64,000 nt of DNA from Campanula takesimana (taxonomy: Eukaryota > Streptophyta > Magnoliopsida > Asterales > Campanulaceae): the NCBI GenBank assembly GCA_026119855.1, contig JAOWBW010000192.1, positions 496,001 through 560,000 on the forward strand, written 5' to 3'. Positions within the stretch are counted from its first letter, which is position 1. Every line of letters starts with the position of its first letter. Position numbers and translations under genes: made by a program. The notes under the pieces were generated by a model. That model was not told the origin of the DNA. It saw nothing but the letters and a program-made list of their open reading frames with translations, and did not search any database. This document shows, piece after piece, positions 45,622 to 58,500 of this stretch.

Positions 45622-46590
45622 TGAAAATGTCAATGGCCTTGGTTTTAGAGAAAGTGTTATCAAAGGTGTTGACAGTGCAACGATAACACTTCCGGCAACA
45701 CTTTACAGACCCGAATTAAAAAAAAATCAAAACGAGTTTGCAGTGGAAATTTGACACAGAGAGATATATTTTCACAAGTTATATAAATATATAACTTGTG
45801 GTAGCCTCATGGCCAAAAAAGACTTTCACTAGAAGTATTTTTCTTAAGTACAAAAGTCTAAACAACTCCTATCCTCTAAAGAAAATAAGAGTACAAAATG
45901 TGCTAGATACAAGAACCATCAATAAAGAAACAACACTCACATCACAATCAAAAGGCTAGACCAATTTAGCCTTCAACAAATAGTTTCTTCAAGAAACTAG
46001 ATTGTGATGTTGGAATGAGTGTTATAACATCACTACCACTTGGTCTATGGCTATGGGTGTTTAATATTTCTCTCTTGTGTTTGTAAATGAAACCCAATAG
46101 CCCTTTTTATAGCTGATTTTCAGTTTGCTCCCCACTCTAAATCACGTGGCCTCCTCTCCAATTAGTGGAGAAATTATAGCTTGAAGTGCTCCTTAAGTTT
46201 AGGGACAAACTCTCATTTCCCACATGTTTTATCTCTACATCAAGCTTCATCTTCTTGTACACTCCAGCTTTCTAGACTTGTACCCACGTTTTTATTCAGC
46301 AACTATGAATGACCAAACCTTCTCCCACGTTTTTCTTCTTTTCTTCCTTGAGTTACGCATAAATCTTGATTTATGCATAAATCTTCCTTCAACTAATGCC
46401 TTATTTGTAGCTCAATCATTTTGATTAACATTGAATGCTCATTTTGACCTACAAATAACATTAAACTTGCAGCAAATATTAAACATTAATATCAAATAAT
46501 TTTGTGAATAAATGATGAAACTATTACAAATCCCGCCTGAGGTAATACTGTTGGTAGCACTTGTGGTAGCACCACATTTATGCACTAACA
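45622..46590 (-). repeat. Copia C 5' LTR
   Basis: Right LTR, next to the primer site; TATAAAAA on the minus strand at 46111-46104 would drive transcription leftward. Confidence 0.9.
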
Positions 46591-46602
46591 AGATGGAATG
46601 AG

Positions 46603-46939
46603 TACATTGCAACAACTTATAAATTTGGAGGCAGTAAAATACAATTTTCCCTAATTGAAATCGAATGGAGAAATAACGGCATCCAACTTCACCTTCACTT
46701 GATTTTGTTTAGTTTATTTCAAATTCTTGCACCTTTAATACACTTTCAAGCTGATTCTACACAAAATCTTCCATTATATCAAGTCAAATTTTGTTGTACA
46801 ATCAAATATGCACACAATAGTGGCTTGTCAATTTGAAATGAATAGACTATAAATGGCCTCTCCTACAACAACATGCCACAATCTAATTTATGTCATCAAA
46901 ACAATCAAATCCATATTTCTAAACAAAATAAATCACTTA
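46603..46939 (-). other. 3' flank of the KCS gene
   Basis: AT-rich sequence directly after the KCS stop on the minus strand, probably its 3' untranslated region. No other feature. Confidence 0.45.
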
Positions 46940-49900
46940 TCAACCAATCTTCTCAACTCTGGGCACATGAACTGGGAAATCATTGATTTCATCAATCCAT
47001 GGACTCTTCTCCTTAGCCGGATCGATACTCCTTAACGCTTTCCATACTGCACTGTTACACTTAAAACCCGAGCCAAACGCTATTTGCCATGTCCTGTCGC
47101 CCTTCCTGATTCTCCCCTTAGCCTCGGTATACGCTAATTCATACCACAATGAGCTACTTGAGGTGTTGCCAAATCTATATAGAGTCATTCTAGAAGGTTC
47201 CATGTGCCACTCAGAAAGTTCTAGATTCTTCTCTAACTCGTCCAAAACCGCCCTTCCTCCTGCGTGAATGCAGAAATGCTCAAACGCTAGCTTGAAATCG
47301 GGGATATATGGCTTGATCTTCATTTTAAAGATTTTTCTTGCGACCAAAGTAGCGAAAAATAGGAGTTGTTCCGACATCGGAAGGACTAGTGGTCCGAGTG
47401 TTGTGATGTTTGTTTTCAAGGCCTCCCCTGCAACTGCCATTAGGTCTTTTGAGAGAGCAACACCGATTTTCTTGTTCTCGTCCTCCTCTTGGAAAACGCA
47501 ATCGTAACTTCTATCGTCAGCACCTTTGTGGGTGCGGACAGTGTGAATGAGTTGATACTTTGATCGGCGGCGATCAGATGATCGATTTGATAGGAGGACT
47601 GCGGCACCACCCATTCGAAATAGGCAATTAGATACAAGCATAGACCGGTTGTTGCCAAAGTACCAATTTAAAGTTATATTTTCCATGCTCACAACTAGAG
47701 CATACGAATTAGGGTGCACCTGTCACAATTAAGATTAACTAGTTAGTGAACAGATTTTTCTAATATCATCCATCCGATTGCATAAAAATAAAAATTAAGA
47801 TAGCAATTATTAAATCACGATTTTGAGAATTGAATCGTCTTTTCAAACATGCGTTCAACATAATACTAGAGTTTTTACCAAAAATGGTAGCCCTATATAA
47901 TCATCTTTCTCTCTTTATTGGGATTGCCTAAGTGAATGTAACATTAGACAATTAGACAATGCCATAGGCATGGTCCATAATAAACTTTAGTACTTCTCAA
48001 AAGCTAGAAATCTATCACCCTCAAAAGATGCCCATTTGCTCACATGCCTCGCAACTTTTTTCTAAGGAAAATAATAAAGTTACAAAAGATGGCTACAAAA
48101 TGTGGCTTACAAAATGAGGTGTCATAATTGCATTGGTATTTTTAATATGAGTGTGCTGAGTCCACTATCAATGTGGCCAAATTAATATCGTCACCACAAC
48201 TTGTAAACTTCTTTTATAAACCTAGCATTGTCTTTTTTCTAACTTAGGACAGTCCATGAACTACTTCTTTAATGCATCTATATTTCACAGCAAACAAATA
48301 ATTTTTGGCATGTGGGGGGCCATCTCAAATGAGCTGGAAATATAAACAAGCATTAAAATAAAAAAGTATGGTACCCCACATTTGTGGAACAATAGGGATA
48401 GAGCCGTCAATTCGGGACCGTCTTATCGGGATGTCCCGTCCCGCTATATATATGGGACGGGACGGGACAACATATTCTTGTCCCGAAAAAATGCGGGACT
48501 ATTCAGGACGTCCCGTATGGAACGCGGGACAAAGCGGGATGGGACGGGACGTCCCGCATTTTTTAAATCCCAGCCCAGCAGCCCAAGCCCAATTAAAAAA
48601 ACCCCAGCGGCCCAAGCCCAATTCACAAATTCACTGCTTGCTGAAGTTGCTGTTGCCTGTTGCTTTGCTGAAGTTGCTGTTACTTTGCTGATGAAGCTTT
48701 TTTATTTTATTTTTTTCTTTTGAACAAACTTGCTAAGTATTAGTATTAGTTGAACAAACTTGCTGCCTTTTTGTTTTTCTTTTGAACAAACTGCCTACAT
48801 TTATCTAGTATTGTTATAATACTTATGTAAGGACGAAGTATTAGTATTTGTTGGATTTATTTCAAAATCGTTATTTTTTGATCGGGTGATCGCGTCAACC
48901 TATCCCGTCTTTGTCCCGAATTGTCCCCCGTCCCGTATAGTTGGCGGGACAACATAATTTTGTCCCGTCCCGTCCCGTTGTCCCGAATTGACGGTTCTAA
49001 ATATGGACATAGAATTCCTCCAATCTTTTTCGAGTCTACTACAAGTATTTAATGTATAGCAAATTTTTTGTTGAGCAATGCTAAGGGCACAAAATAAGCT
49101 CACAAAGTGAGATGGCGATATTTTATTGGTTGCATCGATATTGGACCAGCCACACTCTACTTAAAAACACCAATAAAATTATGACGCCTAAGATTTTGTG
49201 AGCAAGATTTTGTGACTTTTTTGTGCCTCTAGTATTATTCATTTTTGTCACATCTTCCACTTTATAAAATAAATAATCAAGATAAATCGGAAAAAAATTA
49301 GTAAATTTTATATATTGTCCAATTTATTTCACTAATTTATCTCGCAAAACTAAATTTTTTTATTCAAATATCAATTAACTGCTTATTATGGCTTCTAGTT
49401 TAGGTTAACAGGCCGGTAAATAGACATCCATCCACAGGAATTAGCTTATCTACTCCCCCGAACAGTACTATAAATTCTCTAGGAATAAATTGTTATTCAA
49501 ATCCCCCAAATAGTGACGCCTACTACTACTACTAATTTTTACCCAAACATATCAAAGATTTGCACCACAAATTGTAATAAAAAGAGAGCTGAATTGGGAA
49601 ATGAAATTAAAAAAATAATTGAACTGACCTGTAACATCTGTTTGGCAAGATCAATTGAAATCAAACCAGCACTACAACCCATTCCTCCAAGATTATAGCT
49701 CAAAATATTCCCTCTAAGCTTATAATGATTAACAACCATGGCGGACAAAGAAGGAGTTGGATTAAACAAACTGCAATTCACCACAAGTATACCAATATCC
49801 TTAGGCTTCACCCCTGTTTTCTCAAGCAACTCATCAATGGCGCCGAACATCACCATCTCCGCCTCCTTCCTCGCCTCCGCCATACACGGGTTCGGCGGCA

Positions 49901-50372
49901 CGTTTAGAACCGCCTCCGGGAAGTAGGTTTTCTGACCCAATCCTGATCTTTCTAGAATTTTCTTCTGGAAAGCTAAATTCTCGTCGGTGAAAGTTCCGGC
50001 TTGGGTAGATCTCTCCATGAAAAGCTCCTTCGTGACTGTTCGTTCTGGGTCGGGTTTGAAACAGGCGAAATTGACTAGATAGACTTTTTTGGGGCGGCTC
50101 ATGAAGTAGAGGGTGGCGAGGAATACGATTAGAGCGGAGCAGAGGATTACGGTGACGAGATTGAATTTGAGCTGGGTCCATAAATGGAGGTAATCTTGGG
50201 TGGTGAGGGAGGAGAGATGGACGGAAACAATGGCGAGGAGAGGGATTAGGAGAAGGTACATGGCGTGGGTGATTAGATGATGGTAACCTAATTTGACGTA
50301 TTTTAGTTTCACGGATAAGAGGAAATTGGGGAGGGTTGTTCTTGGTTCAACTCTCACTTCTTGGTCCGCCAT
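46940..50372 (-). CDS. KCS: 3-ketoacyl-CoA synthase (KCS), two exons
   Basis: Condenses malonyl-CoA with a long-chain acyl-CoA, the first step of very-long-chain fatty-acid elongation at the endoplasmic reticulum, feeding wax, suberin and sphingolipid synthesis. Exon 1 is 50372-49629 (248 codons), exon 2 is 47719-46940 (259 codons plus stop), with canonical CAG|GTCAGT and GACAG|GTG junctions in phase 0. The 507-residue length fits the family. Two membrane segments lie at about residues 35-53 and 70-93. Active-site Cys233 is in GGMGCSAGL, His396/His400 in FEHFCIHAGG and Asn433 in RFGNTSSSS; the residue four before that Asn, often His in the family, is Tyr429. Sequence style is closest to the KCS11/KCS4 group (from memory). 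The frame is unbroken. The intron (1,909 bp) carries a hAT-type MITE. Confidence 0.95.
48399..48999. mobile_element. hAT-type MITE in the KCS intron
   Basis: Inverted ends TAGAGCCGTCAATTCGGGAC (48399) and GTCCCGAATTGACGGTTCTA (ending 48999) differ at one base. The 8-bp flanks AATAGGGA and AATATGGA match at seven of eight, the duplication length of hAT elements. Subterminal regions are filled with GGGAC/GTCCC repeats (48410-48560, 48905-48985). There is no transposase. Confidence 0.9.
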
Positions 50373-50513
50373 TGTTGATCAAATTTGAAGCGGGTAGGAA
50401 GCTTTTTTTTTTTTGGGAGGGGGGGGGGATTTTAGGAAAACCCAGGAAGGAAAAGTGAAGGAAAATGGAGAAATTTGAGAGAGATGGGTGAAAAGAGGCA
50501 AGGGATAGGGCAA

Positions 50514-50522
50514 ATATATAAA
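50514..50522 (-). promoter_or_regulatory. Probable KCS TATA box
   Basis: The minus strand reads CCTTTATATATTTGC about 145 bp upstream of the ATG. A pyrimidine-rich leader lies between on the minus strand. Confidence 0.55.
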
Positions 50523-50539
50523 GGGAGTGTGTGTGTGTT

Positions 50540-50902
50540 GTGTGTGTGCGGGGGGTGGGGGTGCAAGTGCAACTACCCCAACGAACTTTTAATTGATAAC
50601 TCGGCGGGGCAATGAATATTGCCAGTTGGGAAACTAGGGAGGAGGTTTCGTGCGAATTTGCTGTTTGTTTATTTTATTTTTACTCCAAATTACTCACTCC
50701 GTCTCATTTAAAATTGCATGAATTCGTATTTGCACCAAAATTTAAAAAAAAAATGGAAAAAAATGATGTGTTATCAGTGTAAATTTTTAGATAAAAAAGA
50801 AAATGGGTAGGAAATAGTTGAGTAATACAATGTTGGAATATAATTTTTATATTTCACATTGATGATATTTTTAAATAAAAGTTATTATTATTAGATATTG
50901 TA
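50540..50902. other. Intergenic DNA between KCS and the MULE
   Basis: A GT/GGGG-rich stretch at 50529-50565, then AT-rich DNA with a lone MITE end (ACTCACTCCGTCTCATTT near 50694). No gene. Confidence 0.45.
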
Positions 50903-51171
50903 CTCCCTTCGTCTCTCTTTAATCTACAAAAATTACCCATTTTGTTGTCCCACTTTAACTTTAAAAAAAATCTAAAATGGAAATGTTTTAATACTTTTAA
51001 AATGGTGAGACCCACTTGTCATACTCACAACAACTATCTACTAACTATTCTTCATCCTACTTTCTCTCTCCCACGGAACTGTCTACACTCACAACACATC
51101 ACTTTTTTCATTCTTTCCTTAATTAATGTGTCCAACTCAATTTTTTATAAGTTAAAGAGGGACGGAGAGAG
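50903..51171. mobile_element. Stowaway MITE 4
   Basis: CTCCCTTCGTCTCTCTTTAA and TTAAAGAGGGACGGAGAGAG face each other over 269 bp, flanked by TA. Confidence 0.88.
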
Positions 51172-51784
51172 TATATCTTAAAGTTAATGATTTTTTTAAG
51201 AGAATTTTTCTTAAAAGCCCTCCGTACAAACTTTTATTAGTTATAAGGACTTCAGCTTTTTTTAATTTCTCAAAAGCCCAGGAACAATTTTTGGACCTTA
51301 ATACCCTCGTTTATAAGGGCTAAAGTAGCGGGTTTGGTGGAGTTACGACTCATTCCACAAATTTCATTCTCTCTCTTCGATCGGCCAGAACACCTCTCTC
51401 TCTCTTTCTTCTTCAATTGAAGGTAATCGAATATATTAGGGTTAGATTCATACTATCTTATGAATAAATTGTTGAATTCACTCTCTCTAGGGCACACACA
51501 AACATAATCGAAGAAACCCCCAAAATCGCTCAAATTTCTGCTGAAATCGAGTATTATTAGTAGATTTGAAGTTAATTTTTAGTTTCTAAACTACTCATTT
51601 GTATGCTATAGTGAAAATTTTCTAGTTAATTTGATTGTTTTGAAGTGTCTGATACTTCAAAATATATGGTTTATCAACAAATATTCTGTGTCTGAGACAT
51701 GTACCTTCAAACATTTTGTGTCTGAGACATGTAACTTCATTTTATAGGTCTGATAACTAAATAGTTAGTTTTATATGTTTTTAG

Positions 51785-53706
51785 ATGACGATCAAACATG
51801 TGGCTAAGCGGAGGAAAACTAAATTGAAAGACACATCTTCCATGGACTTTGATAAAGTTAAAAATGGACTTCAATTAGCTCTGCTTAGTGATGATGAAGA
51901 AAAGACTCCATCAAAGAAAACTGATTCAGAGCATAGTGATTCACAACGCACTGATTCAGAAATGGAGGATAGCAAATCTGTTGGGTATGCTTATCACTTA
52001 ACCCTCCTACTTTTGTTAGAATTGATTGATACCATCACATATAAGTATTTTTACGGACTTTAGGACCTCATGTAAAGAAGTTTAGAACTTCAATTTTTAG
52101 CTAAGTCCTTTTTATAGTATAGGCTTAGATGATAGGACTTGAGGCTTTAAAGATCGAAGATCACCTAAGCAAGGATTCATTTCGCTACGCAGAATGTTCT
52201 CTGCGCAGGTCGCCACTGCGCATAGATATCTTTGCACAGACCTTGACCCTGCTCAATTTTCAAGATATTTCTTCCTAAACTCTCAAGAGATCTCTTTGTG
52301 ACCAAGCATGGTGCGCATGGTGCTCATGCGCTGAATCCATGCGCGCCGGCAATGCGCATGCCTTTTGTGCGCGGACACAACCTTGGTCAAGTTCCTCATC
52401 TCCTGATCTCACATTCTAGAAAGTTTGGAAAACGCTTAGAAGATGCACGCTTATTAAAAAGCTGAGGTGTGCACAAACGACAAAATAAGCACACTCAGCA
52501 AAACCATTGGTGGAGACATGCTTCAAAGAAATTTCTCAAGAGAAGACAGTTGTCAACCTTCTAGAAGAAGCTTTTGAAACTGGTCTTCATGCTCAGTCTC
52601 CAACGGCTCTATATACCTGCGCACCAATCATATTGTGCCAGGTCATCATCTTTGATCAGAGCCCCAACGGCTATAAAGGACAGCTGCGCGCCAATCATGT
52701 TGTGCCAGCTCATTGTCCTTGCTCAGAGCTCCAACGGCTATATTCAAGCTCTCAGCTATAAATAGCCTGCTCATCTTCATTTCCAAGATGCCTTTTGATT
52801 TAGCCCTTTTCATCGGCCCTTGATCATCACCTTTGATCAAGCCCCTCTTGTTGGCCACTATGCTTCAGAGCTCGAGTTTCATGCTTCACTGAGAAACCAT
52901 GAAGATCTGAAGTCTGCTGCTTAGTTTTTCCAGATTCTTTAGAACAGCCTTCAAGATCTTCAAACCTTCAAAACTCCTACTCATATCACAAAGCCTATAT
53001 CACCAGAATTCTTGGTGCTCTTCATCTTTCATATTCATAGAGCCCAGAATTTCTGTCACACACACACCTCTTGAAGTTTTGATTATTTTGATCTAACTTC
53101 TTGAGATACACCGGTTTAGTCTAGGATTTGTTCTTCATAGATAATAGATCTTGAGTTAGTATTGAGCTCAAATGTTGTAATTTGTAATACTCTCTCATAT
53201 AATAAGATCTCCATTAGAAATCCAAGACTAACCATCTTGGTAGAGGATGTAGATCTTTCATCGATCGAACCTCTCCAAATAGCGTGTTCATTACTTATTG
53301 CATATTCCCTGCTTAACTTTTTATGAACTGCTTTGTTTGATCTTTCAGATTGCCACTCTTTGATGTTGTAATTGTTATTGCTCATTTGCCTTAGAATCTC
53401 ATTTTGCGCCACTCTTTAGCCTCATACTTAGCGCGTGCGTTTTTATCTCTGCGCAGTATACCCTGCGCAGAGCTGCTTTAAATTTCCGCTGTGCATTTCA
53501 CACTCTTACCGCGCGCTATACTTAGCCAAAATAAGAGTTGTGCGCATCTGCCATTGAATTGCAAAAGGGTTTGAAAAGAATTTTAAAACGCTATTCACCC
53601 CCCCCCCTCTAGCGATTTTCACACCCTTGTTGCCCCTTTAGGGACCAACAAAATCAAATGAAACTCGCCCACGAAAGAGGAAGAGGCCAACAAAACTCAT
53701 TCAAAG
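51785..53706 (+). pseudogene. First MULE exon, interrupted by a solo LTR
   Basis: An ATG at 51785 follows a TTTTTAG acceptor, so a leader intron is likely (donor near 51422). It encodes about 64 charged residues (KRRKTK near the start, then a Glu/Ser/Asp-rich run) before the solo LTR. With LTR and one target copy skipped, the same frame continues from 53656 through RPRKRKRPTK to a donor AAG|GTATTT at 53706/53707. That exit phase does not match the 55591 exon, so an exon has been missed, an indel exists, or this is a separate transcript. Product unknown; probably nuclear. Confidence 0.5.
51979..53650 (+). mobile_element. Solo LTR of the copia B family
   Basis: 1,672 bp, starting TGTTGGGTATGC and ending GGGACCAACA like the copia B LTR. 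A perfect 5-bp duplication AAATC flanks it (51974-51978, 53651-53655). TATAAATA lies at 52757-52764. No internal domain remains, so the element was lost by LTR-LTR recombination. It is longer than the 25395-26757 copy and, like it, rich in GCGC. Confidence 0.93.
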
Positions 53707-53754
53707 GTATTTCAAAAGATCTATAATTAGAGTTTTTGTGTTTAATATATATTA

Positions 53755-55480
53755 AAATAGTATTGTGTCACATGTATCGTACATAAATATATTTCTATTA
53801 AAAAGCCCATGTTAACCGAGCATTGAAAGTGTGAGAGTCATGACTCTTACTTGAATTGTAGGGTTGTGTCAGATGTATCGTACATAAATATATTTCTATT
53901 AAAAATCCCATGTTAACCGCGCATTGAAAGTGTGAGAGTCATGACTCTGACTTGAATTGTAGGGTTGTGTCACATGTATCGTACATAAAAATATTTCTAT
54001 TAAAAATCCCATGTTAACTGAGTATTGGAAGTGTGAGAGTCATGACATTGACTTGAATCTTAGGGCTGTGTCACATGTATCGTACATAAATATATTTCTA
54101 TTAAAAATCCCATGTTAACCTAGCATTGAAAGTATGAGAGTCATGACTCTTACTTGAATTGTAAGGCTGTGTCACAAGTATCGTACATAAAATATATTTC
54201 TATTAAAAATCCCATGTTAACTGAGCATTGGAAGTGTGAGAGTCATGACTCTGAATTGAATCTTAGGGCTGTGTCACATGTATCATACATAAATATATTT
54301 CTATTAAAAAGCCCATGTTAACCGAGCATTGAAAGTGTGAGAGTCACTCTCACACTTGAATTGTAGGGCTGTGTCACATGTATCGTACATAAATATATTT
54401 CTATTAAAAAGCCCATGTTAACCGAGCATTGAAAGTGTGAGAGTCATGTCTCTGATTTGAATTGTAGGGCTGTGTCACATGTATCGTACAAAAATATATT
54501 TCTATTAAAAATCCCATGTTAACCGAGCATTGAAAGTGTGAAAGTCATGACTCTGACTTGAATTGTAGGGCTATGTCACATGTATCGTACACAAATATAT
54601 TTTGATTAAAAGCCCATGTTAACCGAGCATTGAAAGTATGAGAGTCATGACTCTTACTTGAATCTTAGGGCTGTGTCACATGTATCGTACATAAATATAT
54701 TTCTATTAAAAAGCCCATGTTAACCGAGCAATGGAAGTCAGAGAGTCATGACTCTCACACTTGAATCTTAGGGCTGTGTCACATGTATCGTACATAAATA
54801 TATTTCTATTAAAAAGCCCATGTTAACCGAGCATTGAAAGTGTGAGAGTCATTACTCTGACTTGAATTGTAGGGCTGTGTCACATGTATCGTACATAAAT
54901 ATATTTCTATTAAAAATCCCATGTTAACCGAGCATTGAAAGTGTGAAAGTCATGACTCTGACTTGAATTGTAGGGCTGTGTCACATGTATCGTACATAAA
55001 TATATTTTGATTAAAAGCCCATGTTAACCGAGCATTGAAAGTATGAGAGTCATGACTCTTACTTGAATCTTAGGGATGTATCACATGTATCGTACATAAA
55101 TATATTTCTATTAAAAAGCCCATGTTAACCGAGTATTGGAAGTGTGAGAGTCATGACTCTGACTTGAATTGTAGGGCTGTGTCACATGTATCGTACATAA
55201 ATATATTTCTATTAAAAAACCCATGTTAACCGAGTATTTGAAGTGTGAGAGTCATGACTCTGACTTGAATTGTAGGGCTATGTCACATGTATCGTACTCA
55301 AAATATTGCGATTAAAAGTCCTGTTAACCGATCATGGGAAGTGTGAGAGTCATGACTCTGACTTGAATCTTAAGACTGTGGCACAGCTATCATACCTAAA
55401 ATATTGCTATTAAAAGTCATGGTAACTGAGTATTGGAAGTGTAAGAGTCATGACTCTTACTTGAATCTTAGATTTGTGGC
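53755..55480. repeat. 101-bp tandem array, about 17 units, left of Ulp1
   Basis: Units begin TGTCACATGTATCGTACATA and contain the perfect 14-bp palindrome AGAGTCATGACTCT; spacing is 101-102 bp (for example 54371 and 54472). Units at the right end (after about 55290) are more diverged. The array occupies the presumed intron between the first MULE exon and the 55591 exon. Confidence 0.95.
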
Positions 55481-55590
55481 ATGTGTATCAGACTAAATAG
55501 TATTATTAAGGTCTTATAACTGATTGAAATTCATCTATCATACTAAAGATTCGTATGTGTTGAGACCTGATATTATTTATTTGTTATTAG

Positions 55591-58500
55591 ATGGGAGAGA
55601 ACCAAGTTGAAAAGCGGACCTATCCTACTAGGGGGTCAACTGGATCAAAACAAGTTCAAAGTCCTTCAATTGAGAATAGTTCTGACAAGGGTAGTGCCGA
55701 GTCTAAAAGTCCTTCAAAGGTGAAGAAATCAAAAATGGGAGGTAAATCAACAAAACAAGCTATTCCAAAAAAAGGAAAAAGTCCTAAAGGTTTGAGAAAA
55801 AGGGTGAGAAAGACTTTTGGTTACCGATCAAACGTTAAATCAGTGTTTAAAATGATCATGGAATTAAAATTGAAAACAATTCATTTGGAAAAGTTGAAGA
55901 AATCTCCGTTTTACAATATGTTCAACTCCCTTCACAATAACCTTGAAACCAAGCAGATCAAATTGGATTTTATGATTTCAGAAATTATAAGATGTTACAA
56001 CATTAAAGAGGAAAACTTCAAACTAGGAAAAGTGAATTTATCTGTCACAGCAAATGATGTTGCAATAATTTTTGGAATTAATTGTGGGTCAAAGGAGTTG
56101 GATTTAAGGAAGAAATTTGATGCGAAGTCATATGGATTGATCAAAAGGCGATTTTCAACTTGCCCAACAAAAGTTAAAATAATCAAAATCAAAGATGACT
56201 TGAAAAGTATTTGTGAGAGTGAAAAAAATGAGGATGTCGAGGATGTCGTGAGACTATTGACTGTGTTTGTGTCAGTAACACTATTTTTTACAACAAAAGG
56301 ATCACATATTCCTGCTTCCTAAATACATTATGGGGATGACATTGACCAGATGAAAAGTTATAACTGGGCACAAGCCATACGTGACTACCTAATGCATTCT
56401 GTGAAGGAACTATATGTTAGTCCACTAAAAGTTACGGGATGCGTCTCATTGTTGAGTGTAAGTATAATTTAATACTTGTCTTTTATTTTTTTTATCATTT
56501 ATTATAACTACATTATTACTAACATTTGGATGATCATTTTGTTATACAGTATTGGTTTAGTGAGCATACGACAATTATGGAACCAGATAGGAAACTTTTA
56601 CCTAGGTTCATGAAGTGGAATTTGCAAAAGAGACAAGATAACTTCAAGGTTGAAAAAATTGACCCATTAGAAGAAAGTCAGGTTAGTTTCTAAATCATAC
56701 TTACATTTTATATGTACAAGTTGGTTATTGATTCTAAACACTTAAATTTTTTTTTTGATATGAGTCTAAAACTTTTGAAAACTATCATATATGACTCTAA
56801 GATACTTAAGTGTTATGAGACATGACTCTCAGACAGTTAAAAAAGTCTGATATATGAATCTCAGACCTTTCAAACTCTAATTTTCAATTTTTAAGCTTTT
56901 AGTTAAAGTGCTATTAATATTTATCAATTTTTGAATAGGTTATTATAGGAGAGCTGGATTTAAATGAAGAAGAGAAAACTATGTTTGAAGATTTTGTGTT
57001 TTTCAAAGAGAATGGAGCTTCAAATGATAAAAATGAAGAAAATAATGATGAGATTGAACGTGAGCACATTGAGTTCAACTACTCACCATATTGCAACAAT
57101 AACAGTTCTGAGTTTGACTCATTAACAAAAGTATTAGTCGAGGAAGAGGAGGAAAAAAATGATCAGTTTGATGGAGTGAATTACAATGAAGAAGTAGGAA
57201 GCACAACTTCTGATAAGCTCATGGTAGAAAAATATTTGATGATTGCTGAGATTAATGACCTGAAAAGAGAAAAGGATGATCTGAATATGAAGTTGTGTGA
57301 TAATGAGAAGAAGTTGAGTCGTCTTGAACAATTGATGGAAGAAAATGAGGTTTTGATTGTTGAAATTAATGAACTGAAAATGAAGTTGAGTGATAATGAG
57401 AAGAAGTTGATTGGTCTAGAACAATTGAGAAGAGAAAATGAGGTTTTGATTGCTGAGATTAATGAGTTGAAAATGAAGTTGAGTGATAGTGAGAAGAAAT
57501 TGGGTGAAGCTGAGTTGTTAATAGAAGAATGTGACTCTATGGTCGTTACGATTGCTGAGTTAGAGAGTCAATTGAAGAAAAATGAGCAGTTAATGATAGA
57601 TAGTGGAGATGTTTCATTCGCATCTGAAGTAGATGCAGCAAATGCTCATAAAACTATTCAGTATATTGAAAAGAAACTTGGACAGAAAAAGAAAGAAGTA
57701 GAGATTTTGAAGATGGCCAATGCACGGAAAGAAAAGAAGCTTGAAGAAGAAAATGCAGCATTGAAGAAAGAGATTTGGAGTCTCAAAAATGTACATGAAG
57801 AAGTGCAGAAAAAAGGAAATGAGGGAGTACAGAAACAAGAAGAGAACAACGAAGATAAAGAAGAACGGGAAAAAAAAAGAAAGAAGAAACAAATATCACC
57901 AAGTTCACTTGAAAAAAGGGTCATTGATAGAGATCCAGAGAGGAAGAAAAAATATTATGCAGACTTTTTGGTCGAAACAAAACAACAGAAGAAGACTAGA
58001 AAAGAGAAAAAAGATGAAAATGATAAAATGATAAAAATGCTGGAAAATGTGAAAATGTTATTGATGTTGGTGAGGAAGAGGACAATACTGGGAAAATGGT
58101 TGTAAAATCCTTGCCACCTTTCAAATCTAAATTCAGCAAAACGACATTGGCAATTGAAGAGGGTGATAGAGATATATACAAGCAATATGAGAAGTTTCTA
58201 GGCCGGAGGTGAGTAAAAATTAAATAAATTCAACATTATCTTATTTTATAATTATTAAATGATTTCTTCATAATGACTTACATTACCTTGCAGCGGTACG
58301 TTATGGCGAGCAGGGAACTCATTCGTTTCTCTCTTAGATATGTGGGAGTTAGCACATGACTCTATGACATCAGAATCGGTATCATAATTTAATGCTTTGA
58401 TGATTAATTCTTTTTTCAACAATTATTGAAACACATTAACAAACCACTAAGGGTTTGAGAGATATGTCTTAGACCCTTAAAATAGTCTGTGATTTATATC

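Larger units (their letters stand above)
42405..46590 (-). mobile_element. Copia C: internally deleted Ty1/copia element
   Basis: Two LTRs of 968 and 969 bp (42405-43372, 45622-46590) begin TGAAAATG and end GCACTAACA on the plus strand. A perfect target duplication AGATG flanks them (42400-42404, 46591-46595). The minus strand has TGGCATCAGAGC (45619-45608) two bases inside the right LTR, an initiator-Met-type primer site with one change. The 2.2-kb interior keeps only fragments of pol. The LTRs differ at scattered single bases, so insertion is fairly recent. Confidence 0.92.
42154..46602. mobile_element. MITE split by copia C
   Basis: Left end ATTCCGTCTCATTTCAAAT (about 42170) matches, inverted, the right end TTTGAAATAAGATGGAATGAG. 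Copia C interrupts that right end after AAGATG; the last bases resume at 46596-46602, followed by TA. Without copia C the MITE would be about 260 bp. Confidence 0.65.
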
